A stretch of DNA of 50,812 nucleotides from CAIXQW01 sp046049675 (GCA_046049675.1 JBJORA010000008.1:1-50812); one strand, 5' to 3'. Shown: positions 25,029 through 33,301, numbered from the stretch's first letter. Program-made: numbers and translations. Notes: a model not told the origin generated them from the sequence alone.

Positions 25029-26612
25029 TTACTTTTTTAATTCTTTTAGTGCGGCTTCAATAAATTCGTCGCCTTCGTTATCGATTAATATTTGTGCTTG
25101 CAAACCATACAAACTTTTTGCAATAAGTGCTTTGATACGTTTTTGCATCAAAGCTACGTCGCGCGTGTTTGTAAATGGCTTAGTGGTGATGCCAACATTA
25201 GCACAAGCTTGTTGCAAATTACTAATTAAATTTTGTGGCACAACAAAGCGTTGGCTAAAATCGTACATATCCTTATAGCCTTGCAAATTGGCGCGATTCT
25301 CGCTTATGTAGTCATTAGCAACTTCATTGATTAAGGTGCTGCCAAAAATATCGCCGAGTGCTCTTGTGTATTTAGTTGTGTCTAATGCAATAAACACATC
25401 TGGTGTAATGCCACCGCCACCATACACTTTTCTTCCGCTACTGGTTTTGTATATCGTAGTATCTTGTTGAGTAGTTGTGTCGCTGCCAGTAAGCTCGCCA
25501 CTTTTGTAGCGTTGCATCAAATCGTGGTCGTACTCGGCAAGGCCTTTACTATAGTCTTTTTGAATGCATCTGCCACTCGGTATAAAGTAGCGTGCAATCG
25601 TTAATCGGATGGCGCCGCCGCTGCTCAATTTAAATTCTTGCTGTACAAGTCCTTTGCCAAAAGTACGACGACCAATGATTGTACCACGGTCGTAATCTTG
25701 CACTACGCCGCTTGTAATTTCTGCTGCGCTGGCACTACCTTCATTTACGAGTACCACTAATTTACCTTGCTCGAATTTACCTTCGTTGCTCGAAAAATAT
25801 TCGTCGCTTTCGCCATGACGTGCTTTTGTATATACCAGTCGTTTTTTACCTGCAATGAATTCGTCAAGTACAGCAGAGGCAGTTTCTAAAAAGCCACCAG
25901 GATTATCGCGTAAGTCTAAGACCAAATTTTGCAAACCTTGCTTTTGCAAGCCCGTCAACTTTTCTATAAACTCGGTATGCGTTGTGGCGGCGAAACGGTT
26001 TATTTTGATATAACCAGTATTTGCATTTAGCATATAGCCGGCATCTACGCTGTACATTGGAATTTTGCCACGTGTAATCGTAATTGGCGCCATCATCTTT
26101 CGGTTGCGATTGATCGTGACTTTTACTTTTGTACCGCTTATGCCGCGCAACAATTTGCTTATTGTTTCATTCGTCACTTTTTTACCGGCAATGATGCTAT
26201 CGTTGACTTGAATAATTTTGTCGCCACTTAATATACCAGCTGTTGCGCTTGGGCCTCGACTAATAACGCTTGTAACGCATAAGGTGTCGCGTTGCATCAT
26301 GTACTCTATGCCAATGCCATCAAAGTCACCATCCAAATCATCGTCGGCAGCCGCTAGGTCTTGTGGTGGAATATAGACACTGTGGGGATCCAATTGTGCC
26401 AACACTTCGTCTATGGCGCCGTTTTCAATTGTGTCAACATTTATCTTGTCAACATAATTACTCTTTACAAGTTGAAGAATTTCGTTGAGCTTACTTGTAT
26501 TGCCATTGAAGCGCAAATTGCCGCGCATTTTATAACCGGCCACCATGCCAATAGCTACCGCAGCAGCTAAGAGCAAAGGGTTTTTGTAACTAATGTTGTT
26601 ATTGGCTGGCAT
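25029..26612 (-). CDS. ctpA: S41-family C-terminal processing peptidase
   Basis: A 527-residue periplasmic serine protease. An N-terminal hydrophobic stretch (NPLLLAAAVAIGMVAGY, about 11-27) anchors or exports it. A helical S41 cap is at about 40-90 and a PDZ domain at about 95-180 (GIGIEYMMQRDTLCVTSV, GDKIIQVNDSII). The protease core has YIKINRFAATTHTEF, LVLDLRDNPGGFLETA, the nucleophile motif EGSASAAEITSG (Ser in 293-295) and the general-base Lys in TFGKGLVQQ (K320). It leads an operon with the PD40 protein. An exact -7 element on the minus strand (26627-26634) is 14 bases before the ATG, back to back with the GlcNAc kinase promoter. Confidence 0.96.
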   Translation of the reverse strand: MPANNNISYKNPLLLAAAVAIGMVAGYKMRGNLRFNGNTSKLNEILQLVKSNYVDKINVDTIENGAIDEVLAQLDPHSVYIPPQDLAAADDDLDGDFDGIGIEYMMQRDTLCVTSVISRGPSATAGILSGDKIIQVNDSIIAGKKVTNETISKLLRGISGTKVKVTINRNRKMMAPITITRGKIPMYSVDAGYMLNANTGYIKINRFAATTHTEFIEKLTGLQKQGLQNLVLDLRDNPGGFLETASAVLDEFIAGKKRLVYTKARHGESDEYFSSNEGKFEQGKLVVLVNEGSASAAEITSGVVQDYDRGTIIGRRTFGKGLVQQEFKLSSGGAIRLTIARYFIPSGRCIQKDYSKGLAEYDHDLMQRYKSGELTGSDTTTQQDTTIYKTSSGRKVYGGGGITPDVFIALDTTKYTRALGDIFGSTLINEVANDYISENRANLQGYKDMYDFSQRFVVPQNLISNLQQACANVGITTKPFTNTRDVALMQKRIKALIAKSLYGLQAQILIDNEGDEFIEAALKELKK

Positions 26613-26626
26613 GCGTTGTGCAACTG

Positions 26627-26634
26627 CAAAAATA
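26627..26634 (-). promoter_or_regulatory. -7 promoter element of the ctpA-type gene
   Basis: Minus-strand TATTTTTG, an exact TAnnTTTG. Its last base is 14 bases before the ATG at 26612. It is separated by 24 bases from the opposing element of the kinase gene. Confidence 0.5.
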
Positions 26635-26658
26635 TCGTGCTAAATATTGATAATGCGA

Positions 26659-26666
26659 TACTTTTG
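26659..26666 (+). promoter_or_regulatory. -7 promoter element of the GlcNAc kinase gene
   Basis: TACTTTTG, an exact TAnnTTTG, with only 5 bases between it and ATG 26672. Transcription should start on or next to the start codon. Confidence 0.6.
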
Positions 26667-26671
26667 TCGCG

Positions 26672-27526
26672 ATGAAGCAAAAATCAATATTGATTGCAGA
26701 AAGTGGCAGCACAAAAACAGATTGGTGCCTCTTAAAGGCGGGCAAAGCCAAGCATTTTAAGACGCAGGGCATCAACCCATACTTTCTGAATCAAAGCGAA
26801 ATCATTGATATCTTAGAGAAAGAATTGCCCATAAAGCCCGAAAAAGAGTTGGTGGATAGCATTGTGTTTTACGGCAGCGGCATTGCCAACAGCGATAAGC
26901 GCACGATTTTAGAAAAATGCTTACGTTATCATTTTGGCACAAGAGCAATACAAGTAGAAAGCGATATGCTTGCTGCTGCACAAGCAACTTGCCAAGGCAC
27001 AGCGGGCATAAGCGTTATATTGGGTACTGGTAGTAATAGTTGCTATTTTGATGGTAAGAAAATAAAAGATCGTCAAAAATCTCTGGGTTATGTTCTCGGC
27101 GATGAAGGTGGTGGTAATCATATTGGCAAAAAACTACTGCAACACTTTTTATACGGCGTTATGGAACAAGATCTTGCTGCAGAGTTTGAAGAAACATTTA
27201 AGTATACACAAGACGAGCTGCTGGAACATATTTATAGAAAGCCATTTCCAAATAGGTTCTTGGCACAGTTTGCTAGTTTTTGCTTTAGTCATCGTGGGCA
27301 CTATTTGATTGAAAATGTATTAGAAGATAGCATCAACGAATTTTTTATGAGCCACTTAATCAAGTACAAGCAAGCATGGAAAGTGCCTGTGCATTTTGTA
27401 GGCAGTGTTAGCTACGAGAGCCGCGATATCATTGAAGGCTTGTGCATGCAATACGAATTGCAATTAGGTCAAATTATGAAAAGTCCAATGCAGGGTTTAG
27501 TGCAATGGTTAAAAAAAGCCAAGTAG
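26672..27526 (+). CDS. N-acetylglucosamine kinase-like ATPase (BadF/BadG/BcrA family)
   Basis: A 284-residue cytoplasmic sugar kinase of the ASKHA fold. The first phosphate loop is LIAESGSTKTDWCLL (6-20). The second is SVILGTGSNSCYFDG (about 110-124), followed by GYVLGDEGGGNHIGKKLL, the glycine-rich adenosine/sugar site. The length equals that of the Bacteroidota proteins usually called N-acetylglucosamine kinase, which phosphorylate GlcNAc recovered from cell wall or chitin. A role with another amino sugar or MurNAc is not excluded. The mRNA is predicted to be leaderless. The next gene begins inside its last 22 bases. Confidence 0.88.
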   Translation: MKQKSILIAESGSTKTDWCLLKAGKAKHFKTQGINPYFLNQSEIIDILEKELPIKPEKELVDSIVFYGSGIANSDKRTILEKCLRYHFGTRAIQVESDMLAAAQATCQGTAGISVILGTGSNSCYFDGKKIKDRQKSLGYVLGDEGGGNHIGKKLLQHFLYGVMEQDLAAEFEETFKYTQDELLEHIYRKPFPNRFLAQFASFCFSHRGHYLIENVLEDSINEFFMSHLIKYKQAWKVPVHFVGSVSYESRDIIEGLCMQYELQLGQIMKSPMQGLVQWLKKAK

Positions 27527-28404
27527 TTTTTTGTATAAGTTTGTTGCTTGTTTGTGTCAAAGTCAATGCACAGCAAGCACGACTAACATTGATAGACACT
27601 AGCAATCTGTACCAAAGCCTGTATGATGTTCGCCAATTAAATGATAGTATTTGTTACGCAGTTGGTGAATTAGGCGCCCGTGCTTATATTAACTTCAATA
27701 CAAACACAATTTCATATCAACGCGATACTAACGAGGCTGACATTGTAGAATTAGTACAAATGCACGATAGTTTTGTTGTGCCGCCAAGTTTTGAAGCAAA
27801 GCCAAATCGTTCGCAGTACACAAGCTACTATTACAATGGCACAATGTACAGTGCCTACTTCGACAAACGCATTTTAGCGCCGCAAGCTGTAGTGCCTAAA
27901 ACACGCTTGTACACTACAAAAGATAAGCAAGTGCGTAGCCGCAAATTTTGGGCGAGTACTATTTGGCAATTTTTTGAACACGAACAAGCTTTGTACTGTT
28001 TGAAGTATAATATTTTCGGCACACGCTTCTTACAATTGTCTAAGGGTAAATTTACACTGGCACAAAAACACTCTCGCTATCTTTTGCATAAGGCGAGTAT
28101 TACTACAACTGAGCAGGCCTTTTGTGGTGCAACAAGCTTTAAGCTCAAAACTGGTGTGCTCATCTACAACAATAAAATTTACAAACTACCGGGCAGCGGT
28201 ATGCTTTGGGATTGTGTGATTCTTCCAAGTGCTATTGTATGCGCAGGCAGCAACGGCAAAGTATATGTATTGCAAAAGCACAGCGAGCAATGGCAAATAC
28301 TAGATGCGAAAGTGCCGCATCATTTTTATGATGTTGTAGCTGTAAGCGATAAAAAGGTAGTGCTTGTTGGTAGAGCTGGTGTGTGTGGGGTGGTGGAGAT
28401 GTAG
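27505..28404 (+). CDS. Secreted protein of unknown function, beta-propeller-like
   Basis: A 299-residue protein starting at ATG 27505 (MVKKSQVVFCISLLLVCVKVNAQ, a clear signal peptide). Further in-frame upstream starts would lie deep in the kinase gene. It overlaps the kinase gene by 22 bases, so the pair is probably translationally coupled. The chain has repeated short strands ending in hydrophobic pairs (DSICYAVGELGARAYI, QALYCLKYNIFG, SAIVCAGSNGKVYVLQ, KKVVLVGRAGVCGVVEM), like a Kelch/BNR-type propeller, with no motif I can assign. No sorting domain is seen, so it should remain in the periplasm or outer membrane. Confidence 0.75.
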   Translation: MVKKSQVVFCISLLLVCVKVNAQQARLTLIDTSNLYQSLYDVRQLNDSICYAVGELGARAYINFNTNTISYQRDTNEADIVELVQMHDSFVVPPSFEAKPNRSQYTSYYYNGTMYSAYFDKRILAPQAVVPKTRLYTTKDKQVRSRKFWASTIWQFFEHEQALYCLKYNIFGTRFLQLSKGKFTLAQKHSRYLLHKASITTTEQAFCGATSFKLKTGVLIYNNKIYKLPGSGMLWDCVILPSAIVCAGSNGKVYVLQKHSEQWQILDAKVPHHFYDVVAVSDKKVVLVGRAGVCGVVEM

Positions 28405-28540
28405 TGGGAATTTTTGTTTACGCAATTTTGCAATTATATGTAGATTTGCTATTTTGCTAGTATTAAGATAACAGTAATTTATGGCACCTGATTCTCCCTC
28501 CTTAAACTACCCCTGCAGCTCACCACGACTTCATTACGCA

Positions 28541-28582
28541 ACTGTAGTCAGTGGTCCCGCGAAACTTGCATAAGACTACAGT
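28541..28582. promoter_or_regulatory. Inverted repeat upstream of the KilA-N gene
   Basis: ACTGTAGTC (28541-28549) and GACTACAGT (28574-28582) are perfect reverse complements 24 bases apart, followed by a run of eight A. The site lies 29 bases before ATG 28612. It may be an operator. It does not fit a terminator on the plus strand. The rest of 28405-28540 shows nothing clear. Confidence 0.35.
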
Positions 28583-28611
28583 AAAAAAAATACACGACGG
28601 ACGAGATATAT

Positions 28612-29436
28612 ATGGCGAAGACTCAAAAAATTGAAGTAAAAGGGACTGAAATTTCGATTCATAAAAATGACGCAGAGGAATTTATTTCCCTTACCGATAT
28701 TGCACGACACAAAGATGCAGAGCATACTGATACTGTTATCCAAAACTGGATGCGGAACAGAAACACCATTGAACTTTTAGGTTTTTGGGAAAGCATCTAT
28801 AATTCAAACTTTAAACCCCTCGAATTCGAGGGGTTTAGAAAACAAGCTGGCCTCAATAGCTTTGTAATGACCCCGAAGAAGTGGATTGAAGCTACAAATG
28901 CTATTGGCATTGTATCAAAATCTGGACGATACGGTGGCACTTTTGCGCACAAAGACATTGCCTTGGAATTCGCTTCGTGGATTTCTATTGAATTCAAACT
29001 TTACATTATTAAAGAGTTTCAACGCCTGAAATCCGACGAAAACGATAGACTAAAACTGGAGTGGAACATGCAACGCACCCTCGCTAAAGTCAATTATCGT
29101 ATTCATACAGATGCGATCAAGGAAAATTTGATCCCTAAGGTATTAAGTAAAAGTCAAACAGGGGTAGTTTACGCATCGGAAGCAGATTTGCTAAACGTAG
29201 CACTATTTGGTATTACTGCCAAGCAATGGCGCGATGCTAATCCCAAATCAGATGGCAACATCAGAGACTCGGCGACCATAGAGCAGCTAGTTGTCCTAAG
29301 TAATTTGGAAAGCATTAATGCAGTATTAATTCATCAAGGCCTTAGCCAGTCAGAGCGATTAATGCAATTAAATAGTGTAGCAATTATTCAAATGAAATCA
29401 CTAATTGCGAATGCAAGCATAAAGAAATTGAAATAA
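28612..29436 (+). CDS. KilA-N domain protein (phage-type)
   Basis: A 274-residue protein. Residues about 8-135 form a KilA-N DNA-binding domain: ISIHKNDAEEFISLTDIARH, then VIQNWMRNRNTIELLGFWES, MTPKKWIEATNAIGI and the typical YGGTFAHKDIALEFASWIS followed by FKLYIIKEFQRLK. The C-terminal half (about 150-274) is helical and is seen in the chromosomal Bacteroidota group of these proteins. KilA-N proteins are common in phages and mobile DNA, where some act as repressors or antirepressors; the role here is unknown. The gene stands alone between two inverted repeats or gaps and contains a perfect 26-base palindrome in its codons 68-76. Base composition looks lower in GC than its neighbours. Confidence 0.9.
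   Translation: MAKTQKIEVKGTEISIHKNDAEEFISLTDIARHKDAEHTDTVIQNWMRNRNTIELLGFWESIYNSNFKPLEFEGFRKQAGLNSFVMTPKKWIEATNAIGIVSKSGRYGGTFAHKDIALEFASWISIEFKLYIIKEFQRLKSDENDRLKLEWNMQRTLAKVNYRIHTDAIKENLIPKVLSKSQTGVVYASEADLLNVALFGITAKQWRDANPKSDGNIRDSATIEQLVVLSNLESINAVLIHQGLSQSERLMQLNSVAIIQMKSLIANASIKKLK
28812..28837. repeat. Perfect 26-bp palindrome inside the KilA-N coding region
   Basis: Each half is 13 bases: TAAACCCCTCGAA followed by its exact reverse complement, with the centre between 28824 and 28825. It encodes the segment FKPLEFEGFR of the KilA-N domain. No mismatch is present. Confidence 0.9.
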
Positions 29437-29573
29437 GATTTCTGCTCACAGCAATTTTTGCTGACAACATTGAAATAAAACATTTTCTAACGCTAAACGC
29501 CGCACAAGACTTACGTAGAACAAATTCGGGTTTTAGAGCTCCATAAATGCGAGCAACAACAGCTAAATTCCCA

Positions 29574-30329
29574 CTACAAATGCATCGTCAATGCAGCCAT
29601 CGCTAAGCCCAATGCAATCGCCATAATCTTTGTAAAATTGAGTTGATGCGTTTTTGTTTCGCTTTCAAAAAAGATAACTGTAGCAATATGTATAAATGCA
29701 CCTACCACCACAGGAATGAGGTGTGTAATAATTTTACTTGTTGCTAAATACTGGCTCTGGTAGTAGGCCGCAATAGCACCAGCCAAAGGTGTAATCGCTG
29801 CAAAACCAATTAGAATAGCAATCTTTTTAAATTTTGTATAAGGCAGCACAGCCACAAAAGCCATCAAACTTAACGCCTCTGGTAATTTGTGCGCAGCAAT
29901 GCCAATAAATAGAGCATTGCTTGTATTTGTTTCGCGAAAAGTATAGCCTAGTGGTATGCCTTCTAAAAAAGCATGGGCTGCAAGGCCAATAAAAATGGCA
30001 CCAAAGGCTACGTGCTGATGCTTATGTGCATGCGCAACATCGTCGTGATGATGGTGGTGGTGATTTGGGTTGTGACCATGTTCTATACCGTGACTAAAAC
30101 GTTGGAGCAAAAGCTGAAGAAAAAAACCACCAAGCATATAAATACCGGCATGTCCACCTAGGTCGGCAACTGTTTCTGGAATAAGATGCAAGAAGCTAAC
30201 ACCAAGCAAAACACTCCCGCTAAATGCAAGTACATAACGCTGATATTGCTCTTTGATATTAATAAATAGCGGCACCGCACCACCGATGCAAGCCACCACA
30301 AAGAGAAACAAAAAGTACAGCCACGTCAT
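29574..30329 (-). CDS. ZIP-family metal transporter
   Basis: A 251-residue inner-membrane protein with about eight hydrophobic segments. The ZIP signature lies in helices 4 and 5: AHAFLEGIPLGY and AAHKLPEALSLMAF, the two metal-binding helices with conserved His/Glu. Between helices 3 and 4 is a His-rich cytoplasmic loop (about residues 81-106, with six consecutive His) that binds zinc or iron. It imports divalent metal ions. It overlaps the start region with the PAP2 gene stop by 4 bases (ATGA type), so methyltransferase, PAP2 and ZIP genes form one minus-strand operon. The convergent gap to the KilA-N gene (29437-29573) has only a weak hairpin. Confidence 0.95.
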   Translation of the reverse strand: MTWLYFLFLFVVACIGGAVPLFINIKEQYQRYVLAFSGSVLLGVSFLHLIPETVADLGGHAGIYMLGGFFLQLLLQRFSHGIEHGHNPNHHHHHHDDVAHAHKHQHVAFGAIFIGLAAHAFLEGIPLGYTFRETNTSNALFIGIAAHKLPEALSLMAFVAVLPYTKFKKIAILIGFAAITPLAGAIAAYYQSQYLATSKIITHLIPVVVGAFIHIATVIFFESETKTHQLNFTKIMAIALGLAMAALTMHL

Positions 30330-30886
30330 GATAATAAGCCACGCAAGTTAACGTAATTCCCTGTGATGTAGCCAATCCATATGCCTAAAAGTGCGCCGCA
30401 GGTAACGTCTAGTGGGTAGTGCACGCCTACATATACTTGCGCTAGGGCCACAAGTGCTGCCCAGATATAGGCTAGTAATGCAATTTTCTTGAAGTGCCGG
30501 CTAAGCGTTACGACCATATAAGCGCTTAAAGCAAAATGGTTGCTTGCGTGTGTGCTCGGAAAGCCTGGGCTAGTACTTGCATTCACCAAATGCCGAATTT
30601 GTCCGTACCACATCGGATCTACGCAAGGTCGCACACGACCAAACATTGGCTTTAGAATACTTGCGCTAATAAAATCGGCCAATGCAAAGCTTACTAAAAA
30701 ACCTACGCACCACCACAAACCTTCTTTACCAAATCGCTGATACATCACGATTAGAATAAACACATACAGTGGCACCCAAAAATATTGGTTGCGAAAGAAA
30801 GGTGCTACAAAATCAAACAGGCCATTTGCACATTGAATATGTATAAACTCAAAAAGCCAATAGTCTAAATTAAGCAGCTGCTCCAT
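30326..30886 (-). CDS. PAP2-superfamily membrane phosphatase
   Basis: A 186-residue membrane protein with five or six hydrophobic segments. All three phosphatase motifs are visible: KPMFGRVRP (KxxxxxxRP), FPSTHASNH (PSGH-like, here PSTH) and YVGVHYPLDV (SRxxxxxHxxxD-like, with the Ser-Arg pair replaced but the His and Asp kept). Members remove phosphate from lipid phosphates such as undecaprenyl diphosphate or phosphatidylglycerol phosphate; the substrate cannot be fixed here. The ATG is at 30886, 15 bases after the methyltransferase stop, and the 3' end overlaps the ZIP gene by 4 bases. Confidence 0.93.
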   Translation of the reverse strand: MEQLLNLDYWLFEFIHIQCANGLFDFVAPFFRNQYFWVPLYVFILIVMYQRFGKEGLWWCVGFLVSFALADFISASILKPMFGRVRPCVDPMWYGQIRHLVNASTSPGFPSTHASNHFALSAYMVVTLSRHFKKIALLAYIWAALVALAQVYVGVHYPLDVTCGALLGIWIGYITGNYVNLRGLLS

Positions 30887-30901
30887 GTTTGTGCTAAATG
30901 T

Positions 30902-31642
30902 CTAACTATTTTTCTGAAACACCATAATCATGCGCTCACTTTCCTGCGGCGAATAGCTTTGTAGGTCGTAATTGCCGTACACTGCTTGTAGTTTGGCAAT
31001 ACCATCAAATAATTTTTCAAAATCTGCAAGCAGTAATAATTGGACACTTTCTTGAAAAGTACCGAGTGTTTTACCGTGTTCGCTTATTACAATATCTTTG
31101 ATTAAACGACCATTTGCAATATGCTTTTCAATATTGAATTGCAGTTGATCTCTTTGTTCTGTGCCAACATATTTTTTTTGGTATAAGTTGGTCAATTTTT
31201 GTGCATTAAAAAAGTCTATCACGATTATGCCGTTGCTTTTGGCGGCTGCGCACATGGCTTTTGCTACTTGTGCATTTTCACGGGCAGTAGCTAGATAGCC
31301 AAAGCTCGTAAATAAATTAAGCACGGCGTCAAAATAATTTACAGCAAGCACTTGTCGCATATCGTGCACAGCAAATTGTAGACCCGTGGTTTCAAATTGC
31401 TTAGCATGTGCAATGCTATTGGGGCTCAAATCTACACCTGTGGTGTCGTAGCCAAGCTTTTGTAGTGTAATGCTATGACGACCTTTGCCACAAGCTAAAT
31501 CCAATACAGTACTTGCTTGCGGTAGCTGCAAGGTTTGCATGAGCTTGCCAATAAATTGGGCTGCTTCATCGTCGTTGCGCTTGTTGTACAACTTGTGGTA
31601 GTACTCGCTATCAAACCATGTGGCAAACCAAGTTTTATCCAT
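30902..31642 (-). CDS. Class I SAM-dependent methyltransferase
   Basis: A 246-residue cytoplasmic protein. Motif I is VLDLACGKGRHSITL (about 47-61), followed by VDLSPNSIAHAK (acidic residue for the SAM ribose), FAVHDMRQ (motif II area) and FDAVLNLFTSFGYL (motif IV/post-I). The substrate is unknown. I chose ATG 31642 (MDKTWFATWFDSEYYHKLY), which matches relatives, over an upstream start at 31660 that would overlap the promoter. A 7-of-8 -7 element (minus-strand GACCTTTG) ends 4 bases before this ATG. First gene of the operon with PAP2 and ZIP. Confidence 0.92.
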   Translation of the reverse strand: MDKTWFATWFDSEYYHKLYNKRNDDEAAQFIGKLMQTLQLPQASTVLDLACGKGRHSITLQKLGYDTTGVDLSPNSIAHAKQFETTGLQFAVHDMRQVLAVNYFDAVLNLFTSFGYLATARENAQVAKAMCAAAKSNGIIVIDFFNAQKLTNLYQKKYVGTEQRDQLQFNIEKHIANGRLIKDIVISEHGKTLGTFQESVQLLLLADFEKLFDGIAKLQAVYGNYDLQSYSPQESERMIMVFQKNS

Positions 31643-31646
31643 GGCG

Positions 31647-31654
31647 CAAAGGTC
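31647..31654 (-). promoter_or_regulatory. -7-like promoter element of the methyltransferase operon
   Basis: Minus-strand GACCTTTG, one mismatch from TAnnTTTG, ending 4 bases before ATG 31642. A leaderless transcript is predicted if it is used. Confidence 0.4.
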
Positions 31655-31715
31655 GCGCAAAGTAGTGGTGGTAAAAAATAATAATGTGGGGCAGGGTTAG
31701 TGCTACTAAAGTGAT

Positions 31716-31979
31716 TTACTTCGATGGCTTGTATTTTTCATGCAGCAACTCCTCATATTTCATTATTTCTTGAACCAATTTGTCAATTTTGTCATCTTGG
31801 CTAGAGTTTGCTCTGCAAGTAGAATGCTTGTAACGTTTGTCACATATTTTAGCCTCTGCTCTATATCCTAGTACGACCACACCAAATCCATCAAGTACTG
31901 CATCGTTTCGTTTTTGCTGCGTTTCTTCAGTCCAGAAATCGTATGTGTAAATCAGGTTTTTTAGTGAGTCCCAATCCTG
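31716..31979 (-). pseudogene. Displaced C-terminal part of the adjacent lipoprotein gene (frameshifted)
   Basis: An open frame of 87 codons on the minus strand with no usable start codon before an internal GTG. It reads DSLKNLIYTYDFWTEETQQK, continues with a Cys-containing stretch (AEAKICDKRYKHSTC) and ends in an amphipathic helix (KLVQEIMKYEELLHEKYKPSK). It overlaps the end of the lipoprotein gene in another frame. Removing one base from the six-A run (minus strand, 31957-31962) would join the two frames smoothly as GLGLTKNLIYTYDFW, giving a protein of about 200 residues. So this is either a recent frameshift, a sequencing error in the run, or a slippage site. Confidence 0.6.
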
Positions 31980-32322
31980 TTATTTGTATTTCGTAACTTT
32001 CTTTATACTTTGACCAGCCTTTTTTATTAACACTTTTCATCGTGAGCTTATATGTATTGAAACTATCTTCTACGTTGATAAACTTACCAAAGCCGTGTAC
32101 GGAGTAAAACATTATTTGATAGGCTTCTTTTAGCTGGGTGTCGATTTGTTGGGTAGCAAATTTTTGATGTAGATAGTCAATAAATTGATGCTGTTGTTGT
32201 AGAAGCATCGAGTCAATACTTATTGGTGTGTACTGTTCATTATTGAATTGTTTGCAATGCTTGGGTTTGGAAATGCAAGCACACAGTAGGGGAAATAATA
32301 CGAAAATTATTGTGTATTTCAA
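31927..32322 (-). CDS. Lipoprotein of unknown function, probably truncated by frameshift
   Basis: 131 residues as read, starting from TTG 32322 (MKYTIIFVLFPLLCACISKP): the lipobox LCAC is clear and no ATG is available. The body is helical (MLLQQQHQFIDYLHQKFATQQ) and then beta (NTYKLTMKSV, ESYEIQITGLGLT). The stop at 31927 cuts the chain 16 residues after the likely natural junction, since a well-formed continuation exists in another frame (31716-31979). It is the last gene of the minus-strand island of envelope unknowns. Confidence 0.65.
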   Translation of the reverse strand: MKYTIIFVLFPLLCACISKPKHCKQFNNEQYTPISIDSMLLQQQHQFIDYLHQKFATQQIDTQLKEAYQIMFYSVHGFGKFINVEDSFNTYKLTMKSVNKKGWSKYKESYEIQITGLGLTKKPDLHIRFLD

Positions 32323-32359
32323 TGGTATTTGCTAGTGGTTTTAGTTGCAGGCTAACTAC

Positions 32360-33301
32360 CTAGTGTCTTTTTCCAAATGCCAATTCCGCTTTTTCAATGT
32401 ACGCTTCTGAAGATATCTCGAAATACTTACTTTGCTCCTCAATAAACATTGTTGGAAGCCCATTATATTTTGTAATAAGAGTATAAGCAAGTAGCACATC
32501 CCAGCTATACCATGAACACCGAATTGTTTTATCATTAATTTCAGTTAAACTGCTATTAAATAACGCGCCGTCAATAATAACATCTAGTGAGCCGTCCTTG
32601 AAGATGTCGTCTATATATATCCTCTGTATTGTTAGTTTAGGCACATTAAAGCCTTTTTCATATAATTCTGTTATTGTCTGTATGTATTTTTTCTTGAGAT
32701 CTTCGAAGTCTGGCACCTTATCGAGCTTGATGTCGCTGTAGGTGCCCGATTGCCATTCTTTTTGCAGATTCCAGCTTGCAGTAGGAAGTGTACACGGATA
32801 TCCTTCATCTACAGCTTTTTGCAAGGTCTCTGTTTTTGCAAATATCAAGTAAGCTACTTGTCCACCAACTTTGTTGCTCAAGTTATATTGATACTCAGGT
32901 TTTGTTCTATTTACGAGCCTCTCTAAGTTTGACATAATTGAAGTTAAATCAACATAATCATCTTCAGAAGAAGTTCTGAACTCATATTTCTCGTTTAAGA
33001 TTTCGAAAAGAGAAAAGTATTCATTTTCTGTGCTGTCTAATCCATGGTTTAGGTTTGTATATTGAAATGCGCCTAGGGTGAGCATACTATCAACTAGCTC
33101 AGTAAGGTGTGCTGCTTCATAAATACACTCTACATCAAATGCAAATTCAACTATGCCGTACTTTTTTCCTAAGCTCGCGTGCAACAAAGATATTCTGTTT
33201 TCAAATTTGTGAAGGTTCTCAAAGTTGCGACTTTCCTTTAACCTTTGCGCGTACAAATTGGAACTAATAAATAATAATATTAAGATGCTAATCTTACTCA
33301 T
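32360..33301 (-). CDS. Secreted protein of unknown function
   Basis: A 313-residue protein with a signal peptide (MSKISILILLFISSNLYAQ). The mature part is mixed helix and strand, rich in Glu, Tyr and Asp, and contains KEWQSGTYSDIKLDKVPDFE and the C-terminal SWYSWDVLLAYTLITKYNGLP. No motif I can assign. ATG 33301 is well placed. It lies 91 bases after the stop of the preceding gene and 37 before the frameshifted lipoprotein gene, on the same strand. Confidence 0.75.
   Translation of the reverse strand: MSKISILILLFISSNLYAQRLKESRNFENLHKFENRISLLHASLGKKYGIVEFAFDVECIYEAAHLTELVDSMLTLGAFQYTNLNHGLDSTENEYFSLFEILNEKYEFRTSSEDDYVDLTSIMSNLERLVNRTKPEYQYNLSNKVGGQVAYLIFAKTETLQKAVDEGYPCTLPTASWNLQKEWQSGTYSDIKLDKVPDFEDLKKKYIQTITELYEKGFNVPKLTIQRIYIDDIFKDGSLDVIIDGALFNSSLTEINDKTIRCSWYSWDVLLAYTLITKYNGLPTMFIEEQSKYFEISSEAYIEKAELAFGKRH

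Noticed and set aside
29449..29463. Hairpin CAGCAATTTTTGCTG as terminator between convergent genes
   Set aside because: A 6-bp stem with a 3-base loop and no following T run is too weak to call.
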